DNA of 64,000 nt, taken from UBA11346 sp038318565 (GTDB taxonomy: Bacteria; Planctomycetota; UBA11346). Positions within the stretch are counted from its first letter, which is position 1, and each line of letters opens with the position of its first letter. Below the pieces are notes generated by a model, which was given only the letters and a program-made list of their open reading frames with translations, did not search any database and had not been told where the DNA came from. Shown piece by piece: positions 35,488 through 44,891 of the stretch. The translations under genes and the position numbers were made by a program. Location: positions 1-64,000 of the forward strand of contig JBBQCI010000005.1 in assembly GCA_038318565.1 (NCBI GenBank), written 5' to 3'.

Positions 35488-37287
35488 ATGATTATGTCGC
35501 ATGCAACCTTTCTCCAACAATCGCTCCAACAATCGCTCCAACAATCGCTCCAACAAACCCGGGGACTCCCCGAGGTGCTGCGCCAAGTGGCCATGACTGG
35601 TCCGCGCACGCGTCACGTGGGGTGGCGGGCTGCTGGCTACTGGCGCTGGTGGTCGACCGAAGAATTGTGCCGCGAGGTCCGTCGTGCCGCACTTGGAATG
35701 TATGCCATTGGCATCCGATCGGGTGCCACGGTGGGGATTACCGGTCCTTCTTCGCCCCGCTGGCTGGTGGCTGATCTGGCCGTACTCAGCTTGGGGGCAG
35801 TCAGCGTTCCGCTGTTCACCAATCTCGCACCAGAGCACGCCGCGTATGAAATCGGGCATGCCCGGCTACGGGTCCTGATCGGTCTGGATGACGAGGGTGC
35901 GGCCTTCGCTGCCGTGCATCACGCCCGGGTCGGACAGGTGATCGAACGCGATGTCACAACGCCCAGCCGACATGCCCTTGGTTGGGAGGAACTGTGCCGG
36001 CGGGGCGATGAATTGGGTGAACGCGATCCAGGTCTCCTGCCGCGCATAGCTGGCGAGCTCGCGCGCGATCGCCTGGCCACCATCATCTACACCAGTGGAT
36101 CGACCGGCATGCCCAAAGGGGTTGAACTGACGCACGGGGCCCTGCTCTCCCAGATGGAGGCGGCGCTGAGCGCATTCCCGCTCGACCCCGCACATGACCG
36201 CGCCCTGTCCTGTCTGCCTCTCGCCCATGTCTTCGAGCGCATGGTCGTCTATGCCTACCTGGCAGCGGGCATACCGATCTGGTTTGCCGATGATGTTCGT
36301 CAAGCCGGGTTGCTCATGCGCGAAGCACGTCCGACCATCATGACGATGGTTCCACGACTGGTCGAAAAGCTCTACGACCGCATCGCGCATGGCGTCGATG
36401 CCGCCTGGGTCGGCAAGCGGGCTGTGGGCCACTGGGCGATGCGGCAGGCCGCCGGCAACGACCCAGATGCGCCGGTGCCTCTCGGGCTGCGGGTGTCGGA
36501 TGGTCTCGTCTTTGCCAACGTGCGGGCCGTCTTAGGAGGTTGTCTACGCCACGTCATCGTCGGCGGTGCGGCGCTGGATCCACGTTTCGAACGCTTTCTG
36601 CGCAACATTGGGGTCCCGTTGTCGCCCGGGTATGGCCTGACCGAGGCTGGACCAGTGGTGGCGGTCAATTGCGACGCCGGACGGCGCAGCGCCAGTGTGG
36701 GAAGGGTGTTCCAGGGCGTCTCGATGCGCATATCCTCGGTCGGTGAGATTCAGACCAAGGGGCCAGGTCTGATGCGCGGTTATCACCGTGATCCCGACGC
36801 AACCCGTGCTGTATTCACCGAGGATGGTTGGCTGAAAACCGGCGACCTGGGACGGATCGACCCTGACGGCTACCTGAGCATCACCGGGCGGATCAAGGAA
36901 CTCTACAAGACGGCTGGTGGCAAATTCGTCAGCCCGGTTCCGATCGAACAAGCGCTGGGTGGCAGCCCGTCGGTCGATCACGCCTGTGTCGTGGCCGATG
37001 GTCGCCCGTTCGTCGCCGCTATTTTCTTCCTCGGTGAGGACGCTGCCCGTGAACACGCCATTGATGGCCTGCCCGATGACCACCTGCGCGCCGAGATCGA
37101 ACACCTAGTTGCGGACGCCAATCTCCATCTCGACGCCTGGATGCAGGTGCGCCGCTGGGCGGTGGTGCCACATCCGGCGATGATCGGCAAAGAACTTACT
37201 CCGACCCTCAAACTGCGCCGCGACGCGGTCATCGACCGCTATCGCGACCTCATCGACCGGCTCTACGCCGGGGGAGGCGCATCATGA
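35488..37287 (+). CDS. fadD: Long-chain acyl-CoA ligase (AMP-binding)
   Basis: A 599-residue adenylate-forming enzyme that activates fatty acids to acyl-CoA. The AMP-binding P-loop is IIYTSGSTGMPKG near 200. GYGLTEAGPVV, GWLKTGDLGRID and ITGRIKELYKTAGGK are the ligase signatures, and the last contains motifs of long-chain ligases. ATG 35488 follows GGAGGAGG by five bases and so is preferred over GTG 35473. The first residues contain a repeated Gln-Gln-Ser-Leu unit encoded by a 12-bp tandem repeat. It is the first gene of the five-gene beta-oxidation operon and overlaps the thiolase start as ATGA. Confidence 0.93.
   Translation: MIMSHATFLQQSLQQSLQQSLQQTRGLPEVLRQVAMTGPRTRHVGWRAAGYWRWWSTEELCREVRRAALGMYAIGIRSGATVGITGPSSPRWLVADLAVLSLGAVSVPLFTNLAPEHAAYEIGHARLRVLIGLDDEGAAFAAVHHARVGQVIERDVTTPSRHALGWEELCRRGDELGERDPGLLPRIAGELARDRLATIIYTSGSTGMPKGVELTHGALLSQMEAALSAFPLDPAHDRALSCLPLAHVFERMVVYAYLAAGIPIWFADDVRQAGLLMREARPTIMTMVPRLVEKLYDRIAHGVDAAWVGKRAVGHWAMRQAAGNDPDAPVPLGLRVSDGLVFANVRAVLGGCLRHVIVGGAALDPRFERFLRNIGVPLSPGYGLTEAGPVVAVNCDAGRRSASVGRVFQGVSMRISSVGEIQTKGPGLMRGYHRDPDATRAVFTEDGWLKTGDLGRIDPDGYLSITGRIKELYKTAGGKFVSPVPIEQALGGSPSVDHACVVADGRPFVAAIFFLGEDAAREHAIDGLPDDHLRAEIEHLVADANLHLDAWMQVRRWAVVPHPAMIGKELTPTLKLRRDAVIDRYRDLIDRLYAGGGAS
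35512..35556 (+). repeat. 12-bp tandem repeat, 3.75 copies, inside the ligase gene
   Basis: CTCCAACAATCG repeats at 35512, 35524, 35536 and (partly) 35548, encoding tandem QQSL units near the N-terminus of the acyl-CoA ligase. Because the unit is 12 bp, copy-number change would not alter the frame. It may be a variable-number repeat. Confidence 0.9.
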
Positions 37288-38588
37288 CACGCATCGCCAT
37301 CATCGGAGGCGTGCGAACGCCCTTTGCCCGGGCGGGCGGGCCGCTGGCAGGCTGGCAAGCAGACGATCTCGGCACCTTTGCGGTCCAGGAGCTACTCGCT
37401 CGGACGCGCTTTCCGGTGTCCCGTCTCGACGAACTGATCGCCGGCAATGTCGCGCAGCCGATCGAGGCCGCCAACGTCGCCCGCATCATTGCACTGAAGG
37501 CAGGCCTGCCAGACGACCTGATCGCTAGCACGGTGCACCGCAATTGCGCCTCGGGCATGGAAGCGGTTACCACCGCGGCGATCAAGATCCGCGCTGGCGA
37601 ATGCCGGGCGGTAGTGTGCGTCGGGGCTGAATCGATGAGCAATATCCCGCTGATCTGCAATCGCGAGATGACGGCGCTGTTCGCTGCCGTCGCCCGAGGC
37701 AAGTCGGCCTTGGCGCGGCTGCGTCCCTGGCTGGGTCTGCGTCCGCGCCATCTCATGCCAGTGATCGGGGTACAGGTCGGCCTGACCGATCCGGTGGCTG
37801 GTCTGAACATGGGCCAGACGGCCGAGATCCTGGCTCGCGAATTCGCGGTATCGCGCCTGGAACAGGATGCCTTCGCTCTGCTCAGCCATCGCCGCGCAGT
37901 GGCGGCTCGCAGTCGACTCGCCGACGAGATCGCAGCCATTCCGCTGCCAGGTGGCAGGGGGATGCTCGATATGGACGATGGGCCACGCGATACCCAAGAC
38001 GAGGCTGCCCTGGCTAAACTGCGGCCGTACTTCGATCGGGTCGCTGGCACCGTCACGGTGGGCAATGCCTGTCCGCTGACAGATGGCGCTGCCGCCACTA
38101 TCCTCTGTGACGAAGATCTGGTGCGTGAACTCGGTCTGCCGGTACTGGGCTGGCTGACTGGCTGGGCCTACGCCGCCTTGGATGGACGGCGCATGGGTCT
38201 CGGTCCAGTCCACGCGATGGCCAAGTTGCAGCGTCAGACTGGCATGCGTCTCGCTGATTTTGACCTGGTTGAACTCAACGAGGCTTTTGCCGCTCAGGCC
38301 ATCGCCTGTCTGCGCGGATTTGCTTCCGACAGCTACGGGCAGCGACTTGGTCTGACCGCGGCTCTGGGATCCCTTGATCCGGCCAAGGTCAACGTCAACG
38401 GCGGGGCCATCGCTCTCGGCCATCCGGTCGGGGCGACCGGTCTGCGTCTGATCATCACCATCCTTCATGAGCTGCGTCGGCGTGCAGCGCATCGCGGATT
38501 GGCGACCCTGTGCGTCGGCGGCGGACAGGGCGCGGCGATCGCGGTCGAGGCCGAACCACGGGCGACGTTGGTACAGGAGGCAGCATGA
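37284..38588 (+). CDS. fadA: Acetyl-CoA acyltransferase (thiolase)
   Basis: A 434-residue degradative thiolase that cleaves 3-ketoacyl-CoA in the last step of beta-oxidation. The nucleophile is Cys88 (HRNCASGME), with His380 in IALGHPVGATG and Cys410 in LCVGGGQGA as the acid/base residues. The length is closer to FadI-like thiolases, and an extra segment (about 125-165, Arg-rich RLRPWLGLRPRH) is present. The start overlaps fadD as ATGA and the stop overlaps the fadB-type gene as ATGA. Confidence 0.94.
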   Translation: MTRIAIIGGVRTPFARAGGPLAGWQADDLGTFAVQELLARTRFPVSRLDELIAGNVAQPIEAANVARIIALKAGLPDDLIASTVHRNCASGMEAVTTAAIKIRAGECRAVVCVGAESMSNIPLICNREMTALFAAVARGKSALARLRPWLGLRPRHLMPVIGVQVGLTDPVAGLNMGQTAEILAREFAVSRLEQDAFALLSHRRAVAARSRLADEIAAIPLPGGRGMLDMDDGPRDTQDEAALAKLRPYFDRVAGTVTVGNACPLTDGAAATILCDEDLVRELGLPVLGWLTGWAYAALDGRRMGLGPVHAMAKLQRQTGMRLADFDLVELNEAFAAQAIACLRGFASDSYGQRLGLTAALGSLDPAKVNVNGGAIALGHPVGATGLRLIITILHELRRRAAHRGLATLCVGGGQGAAIAVEAEPRATLVQEAA

Positions 38589-40723
38589 GCACCCTCTCCG
38601 TCACCTACGACCATGGCATCGCCGTCGTGGACATTCTCGTCCATGGCGAACGCATGAACGTGATGAATCAGGCGCTGATTCATGACCTCGACGCGTTGTG
38701 TGATGGGCTGCACTATCGCTCCGACATCCATGCCGTGATCTTCCACTCGGCCAAGCCGGGATGCTTTATCGCTGGAGCTGACATCAAGTTGCTGCGTACC
38801 GCGGCCGGAAGGCCAGAGGAGCACGCTGCGGTGCTGGCGATGGCCCAGACTGGCCAGCGCCTGTTCGCCCGCATCGCTGATATGCCCCAGACCACGGTGG
38901 CGGCGATCGACGGAGCCTGTCTCGGTGGGGGTCTGGAATTTGCCCTCGCCTGTGATGCTCGGATCGCCAGCGACCACGAAAAGACCCTACTCGGGTTGCC
39001 CGAAGTCCAATTGGGCATCCTGCCGGGATGGGGCGGTACCCAGCGGCTGCCCCGACTGATCGGGCTCGCTCCGGCCATGGAACTGATCTTGACCGGCAAG
39101 CGGGTGGATGCGCGCAAGGCGCTGAAACTGGGACTGGTCGACCGGATTGCCGGACAACCGTTCCTGCTTGAGGCGGCCCGCGAGCTGGCTGCTCGCCCAC
39201 CCGTGCGTCAATCACGCAGGCCATGGTGGTGGAGCGTGCTGCCGTTTGCGCCGCGCCTGATGGCCGCAGTCGCCGCACAGAACGTTCGCGTCAAGACGGG
39301 AGGCCTGATGCCGGCTCCGCTGTGCGCCGCCAAGATTCTGGGCGCAACCGCCTGGCGCACCTCCTACACCGCGGAAGCCAACGCCCTGGCCGATCTGGTG
39401 GTGACCCCGCAGGCCCTGCATCTGATTGACGCATTCTTTGCCAGCGAAGCGGCCAAGAAGGAGGGCGGAGACGGGACCCCGACCAGCAAGGTCGGGGTAC
39501 TTGGTGCTGGGATCATGGGCGGCGGTATTGCCTGGGCCTGTGCTGCAGCTGGAGTTCCGGCACGGGTGCGCGATCTCTCCCTCGATGCAGTGGCCAAGGC
39601 CCATGCCACAGTTGCCGACTACGAACGTCAGATGCAGAAGGCGCGCAAGCGCACGCTGGCGCTGTCAAATGTCGTAGCCCATCGTGTCACCGGCACGCTG
39701 GATTGGAGCGGGTTCCATGATGCCGATGTGGTGATCGAAGCAGTGGTCGAGAATCTCTCGGTGAAGCGCACGGTCCTGGCCGAATGCGAAGCGCATGTCC
39801 GCGACAATACAGTGATCGCCAGCAACACCTCATCCCTGACCCTCGCAGACATGGCCGGTGCGATGCGGCTACCTGGACGACTGGTCGGCATGCACTTCTT
39901 CAATCCGGTGAACCGTATGCCACTGGTCGAAGTGGTGGCTCACGCCGGTTCGGATCCACTCGCCGTGGCCCGGGTTGCAACCCTGGCCAGACGCATGGGC
40001 AAGGTCGCCATCGTGGTGCGTGATTGCCCAGGATTCCTCGTGAATCGTTGCCTGCTTCCGTATCTGGCCGAAGCCGCCCGCTGCCTGGAAGACGGAGCCG
40101 ACATCGCCCGGATCGACGGGCTACTGAAGCACTACGGCATGCCGATGGGTCCGTTCGAGTTGTGCGACGCCATCGGCCTGGATGTCTGTTACAAGGTGGC
40201 GAAGAATCTCGCAGCGGCCTACCCGGATCGTGGTGCCGTACCGGATCTTCTGCGTCGCATCCATGAGGATCTCCACCTGACCGGTGCCAAGGGCGGGGCG
40301 GGATTCTATCTCGGACCTGCGAAGCTGGGTCGGACCAATCCCGCTGTCGCTGGGTTGCTCAAGCCCGGTGTGCGGCACCTCAGCGACGAGGACCTCCTTG
40401 ACCGCTGCGTGCTGGCACTGGTCAACGAATCCGCGCGGTGTCTGGAAGACGGTGTAATCGCCTCCGGCGAACTGCTCGATCTGGCCATGCTCATGGGCAC
40501 CGGATTCCCGCCCTCGCGTGGTGGTCCGATCCACGAGGTGAATGCCCGCGGAGTCCGCGCCACCGTAGATCGTCTCCGTCATCTTGCCGCAACCCATGGG
40601 GAACGCTTCGCCCCGGCTGGTTTGCTGGTGCGGCATGCCCGCGACGCCACCTCGATCCCAATCCATCCGGCTGCCACGCCCATGTCCGGCGGCCACCACC
40701 CTGCTGCGGCCCACGCCGCCTGA
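38585..40723 (+). CDS. fadB: Bifunctional enoyl-CoA hydratase/3-hydroxyacyl-CoA dehydrogenase
   Basis: A 712-residue FadB/FadJ-type multifunctional enzyme. The N-terminal crotonase domain has both catalytic glutamates in GGGLEFALACDARIAS and LGLPEVQLGILPGWGG. The NAD-binding dehydrogenase begins near 302 (KVGVLGAGIMGGGIAWACA) with the catalytic His in GMHFFNPVNRMPLVE near 436, followed by the C-terminal 3HCDH domains. It performs the hydration and the second oxidation of beta-oxidation. ATG 38585 overlaps the thiolase stop; the longer frame from 38510 lies inside the thiolase gene. Confidence 0.95.
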   Translation: MSTLSVTYDHGIAVVDILVHGERMNVMNQALIHDLDALCDGLHYRSDIHAVIFHSAKPGCFIAGADIKLLRTAAGRPEEHAAVLAMAQTGQRLFARIADMPQTTVAAIDGACLGGGLEFALACDARIASDHEKTLLGLPEVQLGILPGWGGTQRLPRLIGLAPAMELILTGKRVDARKALKLGLVDRIAGQPFLLEAARELAARPPVRQSRRPWWWSVLPFAPRLMAAVAAQNVRVKTGGLMPAPLCAAKILGATAWRTSYTAEANALADLVVTPQALHLIDAFFASEAAKKEGGDGTPTSKVGVLGAGIMGGGIAWACAAAGVPARVRDLSLDAVAKAHATVADYERQMQKARKRTLALSNVVAHRVTGTLDWSGFHDADVVIEAVVENLSVKRTVLAECEAHVRDNTVIASNTSSLTLADMAGAMRLPGRLVGMHFFNPVNRMPLVEVVAHAGSDPLAVARVATLARRMGKVAIVVRDCPGFLVNRCLLPYLAEAARCLEDGADIARIDGLLKHYGMPMGPFELCDAIGLDVCYKVAKNLAAAYPDRGAVPDLLRRIHEDLHLTGAKGGAGFYLGPAKLGRTNPAVAGLLKPGVRHLSDEDLLDRCVLALVNESARCLEDGVIASGELLDLAMLMGTGFPPSRGGPIHEVNARGVRATVDRLRHLAATHGERFAPAGLLVRHARDATSIPIHPAATPMSGGHHPAAAHAA

Positions 40724-40739
40724 CCCGAAGGAGCCGGCC

Positions 40740-42623
40740 ATGTCCTCCCCCATCCCGACCGCCGATCCCGAATCGATCATCGACACCTCGAAGATGAGCG
40801 AGGGTAAACGTACTGCGCTGGAGATCGCCGAGGGTGCCCGCGATCATAGCGGGAACGAAGGTCTGGCCGCCCAGCTCTTCATGGGGCGATTCGCCCATGA
40901 ACTCCTTGAGGTCTTTCCTAGTCAAACGGCTGCCGATAAGGCGATTGGCGACGATTTGTGCGATCGCGTCGGGTCCTTCCTGAAGGCGTATCTCGATCCT
41001 GAGGAGGTTGACGCCAGCCGGACAATTCCGGCCGAGGTGGTCAGTGGACTGGCCAAACTGGGCATCTTTGCAATGAAGGTGCCAACGGCCTATGGTGGCC
41101 TGGGCCTTACCCAAGTGAACTACAACCGGGTTATGATGCGGATTGCCAGCTGGTGCGGTTCGACAGCTGTGCTGGTCAGTGCCCACCAATCGATCGGTGT
41201 GCCTCAGCCGTTGAAGCTGTTCGGAACGCCCGAGCAGAAGGCGAAGTGGTTTCCGCGCTTCCGCGATGGTGCGATCAGTGCCTTTGCCCTGACCGAGCCA
41301 GGCGTGGGTAGCGATCCGTCAAAGATGACCACCACAGCCAGGCTGAGCGACGATGGCACCCATTACATCCTGTCAGGTGAGAAACTGTGGTGCACCAACG
41401 GGCCGATCGCCGACCTCCTGGTCGTCATGGCGCGCACGGCACCAAAACTCGTCCGTGGGGTCGAACGGCAACAGATCACAGCCCTGGTGCTGGAGAAGGG
41501 CATGCCCGGCATCGAAACGGTGCATCGCTGCGATTTCATGGGTATCCGCGCCATCCAGAACGGCCTGATGCGTTTTCACGACGTGCGTGTGCCGGTGGAG
41601 AACGTCTTGTGGGGCGAGGGCAAAGGTCTGAAGTTGGCGCTGACTACCTTGAACACCGGTCGGTTGACCCTACCGGCTGCGACGACGGGCATGGCCAAGC
41701 AGTGCCTCAGCTTCTGTCGCCGCTGGGGTGCGCAGCGGACGCAGTGGGGACTGCCGGTCGGGGCGCACGAGTTTGGCCGCCACAAGCTGGCGTGGATCGC
41801 CAGCCATACCCTGGCCATGGAGGCAGTGACCTGGCTGACCTCGCACTGGGCGGATGAAGGTCGCGACCTGCGCTTGGAGGCGGCGATGGCCAAGCTGTTC
41901 ACCAGTGAGACGGCCTGGCGTATCGTCGACATGACCATGCAACTGCGTGGAGGCCGTGGCTATGAGAAGGCTTCATCGCTGGCCGCCCGGGGCGAGGAAC
42001 CCTATCCAGTTGAACGCATGATGCGCGACTGCCGCATCAACCTGATCATCGAAGGGACCTCGGAGATCATGCGCCTGTTCCTCGCCCGCGAGGCGATGGA
42101 TCCGCATCTGCAATTAGCTGCCGATGTCATCCGGCCTGGCGTCCCGACCGGGGTCAAGATGCGGGCCGGGGCCAAGCTGGCGGCTCACTACAGCGGGTGG
42201 TATGCGCAGCAGTGGTTCAACGGCAGCTTGTGGCATCACCACAACCAGATGGGCGCCCTGGCCAGCCACTATCATTACATCGAAGCCGGTGCCCATCGCC
42301 TGGCTCGCACCATTTTTCACCAGATGGGCATGTACCGCGACAAGTTGGAACGGCGTCAGCTGATTCTAGGCCGTTTGATGGACATTGGCGCCGATCTCTT
42401 CGCCATGGCAGCCACCTGCAGCTATGCCCGCCATCTCGGAACCCCAGCTGCAGAGAAGCTGGCAGACCATTTCTGCCGCGAAGCGGTACGCAGGATCGAA
42501 GGGCTGTACCGTGAACTGGCAGCCAACCACGATCACTTCACCAACCAGGTCGGCAAGGCGGTGCTCGCTGGCGATATGCAGTGGCTGGAAGACGGCGTCG
42601 AGTGGATCGGCAAGCGGGAGTGA
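40740..42623 (+). CDS. Acyl-CoA dehydrogenase, VLCAD-like long form
   Basis: A 627-residue flavoprotein for the first oxidation of beta-oxidation. The core has AFALTEPGVGSDPSKM, GEKLWCTNG and the catalytic Glu in INLIIEGTSEIMRLFLA, the position used by VLCAD-type enzymes. A C-terminal extension of about 170 residues, rich in His and Trp, also fits the long VLCAD/ACAD9 class. AAGGAG stands before ATG 40740, 16 bp after the fadB-type gene. No electron-transfer flavoprotein gene is in the window. Confidence 0.93.
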   Translation: MSSPIPTADPESIIDTSKMSEGKRTALEIAEGARDHSGNEGLAAQLFMGRFAHELLEVFPSQTAADKAIGDDLCDRVGSFLKAYLDPEEVDASRTIPAEVVSGLAKLGIFAMKVPTAYGGLGLTQVNYNRVMMRIASWCGSTAVLVSAHQSIGVPQPLKLFGTPEQKAKWFPRFRDGAISAFALTEPGVGSDPSKMTTTARLSDDGTHYILSGEKLWCTNGPIADLLVVMARTAPKLVRGVERQQITALVLEKGMPGIETVHRCDFMGIRAIQNGLMRFHDVRVPVENVLWGEGKGLKLALTTLNTGRLTLPAATTGMAKQCLSFCRRWGAQRTQWGLPVGAHEFGRHKLAWIASHTLAMEAVTWLTSHWADEGRDLRLEAAMAKLFTSETAWRIVDMTMQLRGGRGYEKASSLAARGEEPYPVERMMRDCRINLIIEGTSEIMRLFLAREAMDPHLQLAADVIRPGVPTGVKMRAGAKLAAHYSGWYAQQWFNGSLWHHHNQMGALASHYHYIEAGAHRLARTIFHQMGMYRDKLERRQLILGRLMDIGADLFAMAATCSYARHLGTPAAEKLADHFCREAVRRIEGLYRELAANHDHFTNQVGKAVLAGDMQWLEDGVEWIGKRE

Positions 42624-42626
42624 ACC

Positions 42627-44891
42627 ATGCTCTCCTCGCGCATTATCACCGATCCTGGTCAGACCGAGATTGCCGGGCAGGGCAGTTCCGTACTGCGACC
42701 TCGGGTCGGCAATGATCCGCCAACCACCCGCTTCACCCGCACCGTCCGGCAGACCACTGGCGTGTTCATGCGAATCCTTGAACGGCTTATCGGCGCTCGG
42801 CTACAGCTCGATGGGATCGAACGTCTCGGCGAAGGCCCCGTGCTGTTCGTCGCCAACCACTTCACCCGCTTCGAGACGTTCATTCTGCCCTATCTGATCT
42901 GGTTGCGGACCGGTCGGATGGTGCGCTCGCTCGCTTGGCACGGCCTGTTCGGTGGGCTGTTTGGCCGCTATTTACTGATCATGGGGGCGCGCCCGACTCG
43001 CGATCCGGGGATACGCCATCGCATGGTCGAGGATCTGATGACCGGTCGCCACGATTGGATGATCTATCCGGAAGGATCGATGGTGAAGGATAAGCGGATG
43101 TGGAAGGACGGTCGCTACGAACTGGCCGTCCCCGACCGTCATGGTCCGCCGCACACGGGAGCGGCAGTGATGGCACTGAAGGCATTGGCGTATCGGGCGC
43201 TGTATCTGCGCGCCGTGCGCGAGGGAGATACCAAGCTGCAGCACGCCTGGGAGGAGCGCTACCATCTTGATGCCATGGGTGCCGTCTCGGCGAAACCGCT
43301 GCGCATCGTGCCCGTCTCGATTACCTATTATCCGCTGCGTCCCGAGTCTAATCTGCTGACCCGCCTGGTCGGCCGGTTGATCGGTACGATTCCCGACGTC
43401 CTGCGCGAGGAGTTGATGGTGGAGGGCAGCCTGCTGTTCCATCGCACCGATATGACCGTGCATGTCGGTACTCCGATCGACATTGGTCGTTACGCCGACC
43501 TGATCGTACCCGGCGCCAGCGGCCCGGACTTCAGCCAAGAACTGAAACGGGTCGCCGCCGCACTCGGCGGTCTCAAGCAACGGCTCACCCGGCGCATGAT
43601 GCACGAGGTCTATCGTGGGTTAGATGTAACGATCGACCATCTGTTCTGTTCTGCTCTGCGCCATCTGAGACGGGACACCATCCCGATCATGGATTTGCAC
43701 CGTGCGCTCTGGCTGACCGCGCGGCAGCTGCAGACCTGCGGCGTGGTGCGGACCCACGCCTCGATCGACCACGACCTCATTGCAATCCTATCAGGGCATG
43801 AGCACCTGCCGCTGGCGTCGGTCGTGCGCCTCGCCGAAGAGGAGGGGATCATCACCCGGATCGACGACTGTTATCGCATCAACCGCGTTGCTTTGGCCAG
43901 CGACCCTGGATTTCATGGCATCCGCTTGCGCAACACCATTGCAGTCATCGCCAATGAGGTCGAACCGATGCGCCAGGCCGTTCACCTGCTCTCCAATATC
44001 GTCAACCTATCCTCGACCAGCCTGCGACGGCGCTGTGCCCGCTTGCTGAATCGCGAGATGGTAGCGGACGCCCTGGTCGAGCGCGGCTCCACCGAAACGA
44101 CCATTGCCGGGCCGCAAGCCATGCCATTGGTGCTGCACACGGGCAGGTCACGATTGGCGGTGGTGCTGGTTCATGGCTATCTTGCAAGCCCGGGTGAGGT
44201 CCACGATCTGGCGCGTCATCTACATGCCCGCGGTCATGCGATCGTGGCCGTCCGGCTCGCCGGTCATGGCTCTTCTCCAGATCAGCTGGCGAACACCGGT
44301 CGGGTGGATTGGGAGCGCAGTGTCCGTCAGGGTATCGCTTTGGCCGGTTGTCTTGCTCCGTCGGTCGCGGTAGTCGGTTTTTCCGTGGGCGGACTGCTAG
44401 TGCTGCGTGGGGCGGTCGACGGAATTGCTGCCATCGCTGCAGTCAACCCGGCCTTGGCCCTGCGCGATCCCCGGACGCGTTTGGCTCGGCCGGTCGATGG
44501 CTGGAACCACGTCGTCCGCTGGCTAAGCCTGCCTCAGCTAACACTGGAGCAGGTGGCCAATCAACCTGCCTGGCCGGACACCAACTACGCGGCAAATCCC
44601 ATCCACAGCCTTGCCGAAGTAATGCGGCTGATCGCCGGCATCACCGGCCGTCCGCCGCGACCACACTGCCCTATCTTGCTGCTGCAGGCCGATCACGACC
44701 ACGTTGTGCATGCCGTCGGCGCAGAACGCTTGGCGAGGTTGGTCGGTGGCAACCTGGAGCGGATCGCCTGTGACCGCCACGCCTGTCTGCGGGGCCCTGG
44801 CGCTGAAGCCGTGTGGCGACGGATCGGCGAGTTCCTCGACGATGTCTTGGCCCATCTGCCAGTGCCGGGCAGGATCAGGAACGCGGGTTAG
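42627..44891 (+). CDS. Fused PlsC-like acyltransferase and alpha/beta serine hydrolase
   Basis: A 754-residue fusion. The N-terminal part is a glycerolphosphate-type acyltransferase: VANHFTRFET gives H78 and E83 (HX4E in place of the usual HX4D), and IYPEGSMVKD at 145-154 is the second PlsC motif. A middle region of about 170 residues resembles the extra domain of GPAT-like proteins. The C-terminal part, from about 505, is an alpha/beta hydrolase of monoglyceride-lipase/carboxylesterase type: VVLVHGYLASPG, nucleophile in VGFSVGGL (Ser near 585), Asp in QADHDHVV near 690 and His in CDRHACL near 718. It begins 3 bp after the dehydrogenase gene as the last operon member. It could both acylate and deacylate lipids; the substrate is unknown. 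Confidence 0.88.
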   Translation: MLSSRIITDPGQTEIAGQGSSVLRPRVGNDPPTTRFTRTVRQTTGVFMRILERLIGARLQLDGIERLGEGPVLFVANHFTRFETFILPYLIWLRTGRMVRSLAWHGLFGGLFGRYLLIMGARPTRDPGIRHRMVEDLMTGRHDWMIYPEGSMVKDKRMWKDGRYELAVPDRHGPPHTGAAVMALKALAYRALYLRAVREGDTKLQHAWEERYHLDAMGAVSAKPLRIVPVSITYYPLRPESNLLTRLVGRLIGTIPDVLREELMVEGSLLFHRTDMTVHVGTPIDIGRYADLIVPGASGPDFSQELKRVAAALGGLKQRLTRRMMHEVYRGLDVTIDHLFCSALRHLRRDTIPIMDLHRALWLTARQLQTCGVVRTHASIDHDLIAILSGHEHLPLASVVRLAEEEGIITRIDDCYRINRVALASDPGFHGIRLRNTIAVIANEVEPMRQAVHLLSNIVNLSSTSLRRRCARLLNREMVADALVERGSTETTIAGPQAMPLVLHTGRSRLAVVLVHGYLASPGEVHDLARHLHARGHAIVAVRLAGHGSSPDQLANTGRVDWERSVRQGIALAGCLAPSVAVVGFSVGGLLVLRGAVDGIAAIAAVNPALALRDPRTRLARPVDGWNHVVRWLSLPQLTLEQVANQPAWPDTNYAANPIHSLAEVMRLIAGITGRPPRPHCPILLLQADHDHVVHAVGAERLARLVGGNLERIACDRHACLRGPGAEAVWRRIGEFLDDVLAHLPVPGRIRNAG

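Noticed and set aside
37392..38492. 366-codon minus-strand frame opposite the thiolase gene
   Set aside because: Antisense shadow of a gene with all three catalytic residues.
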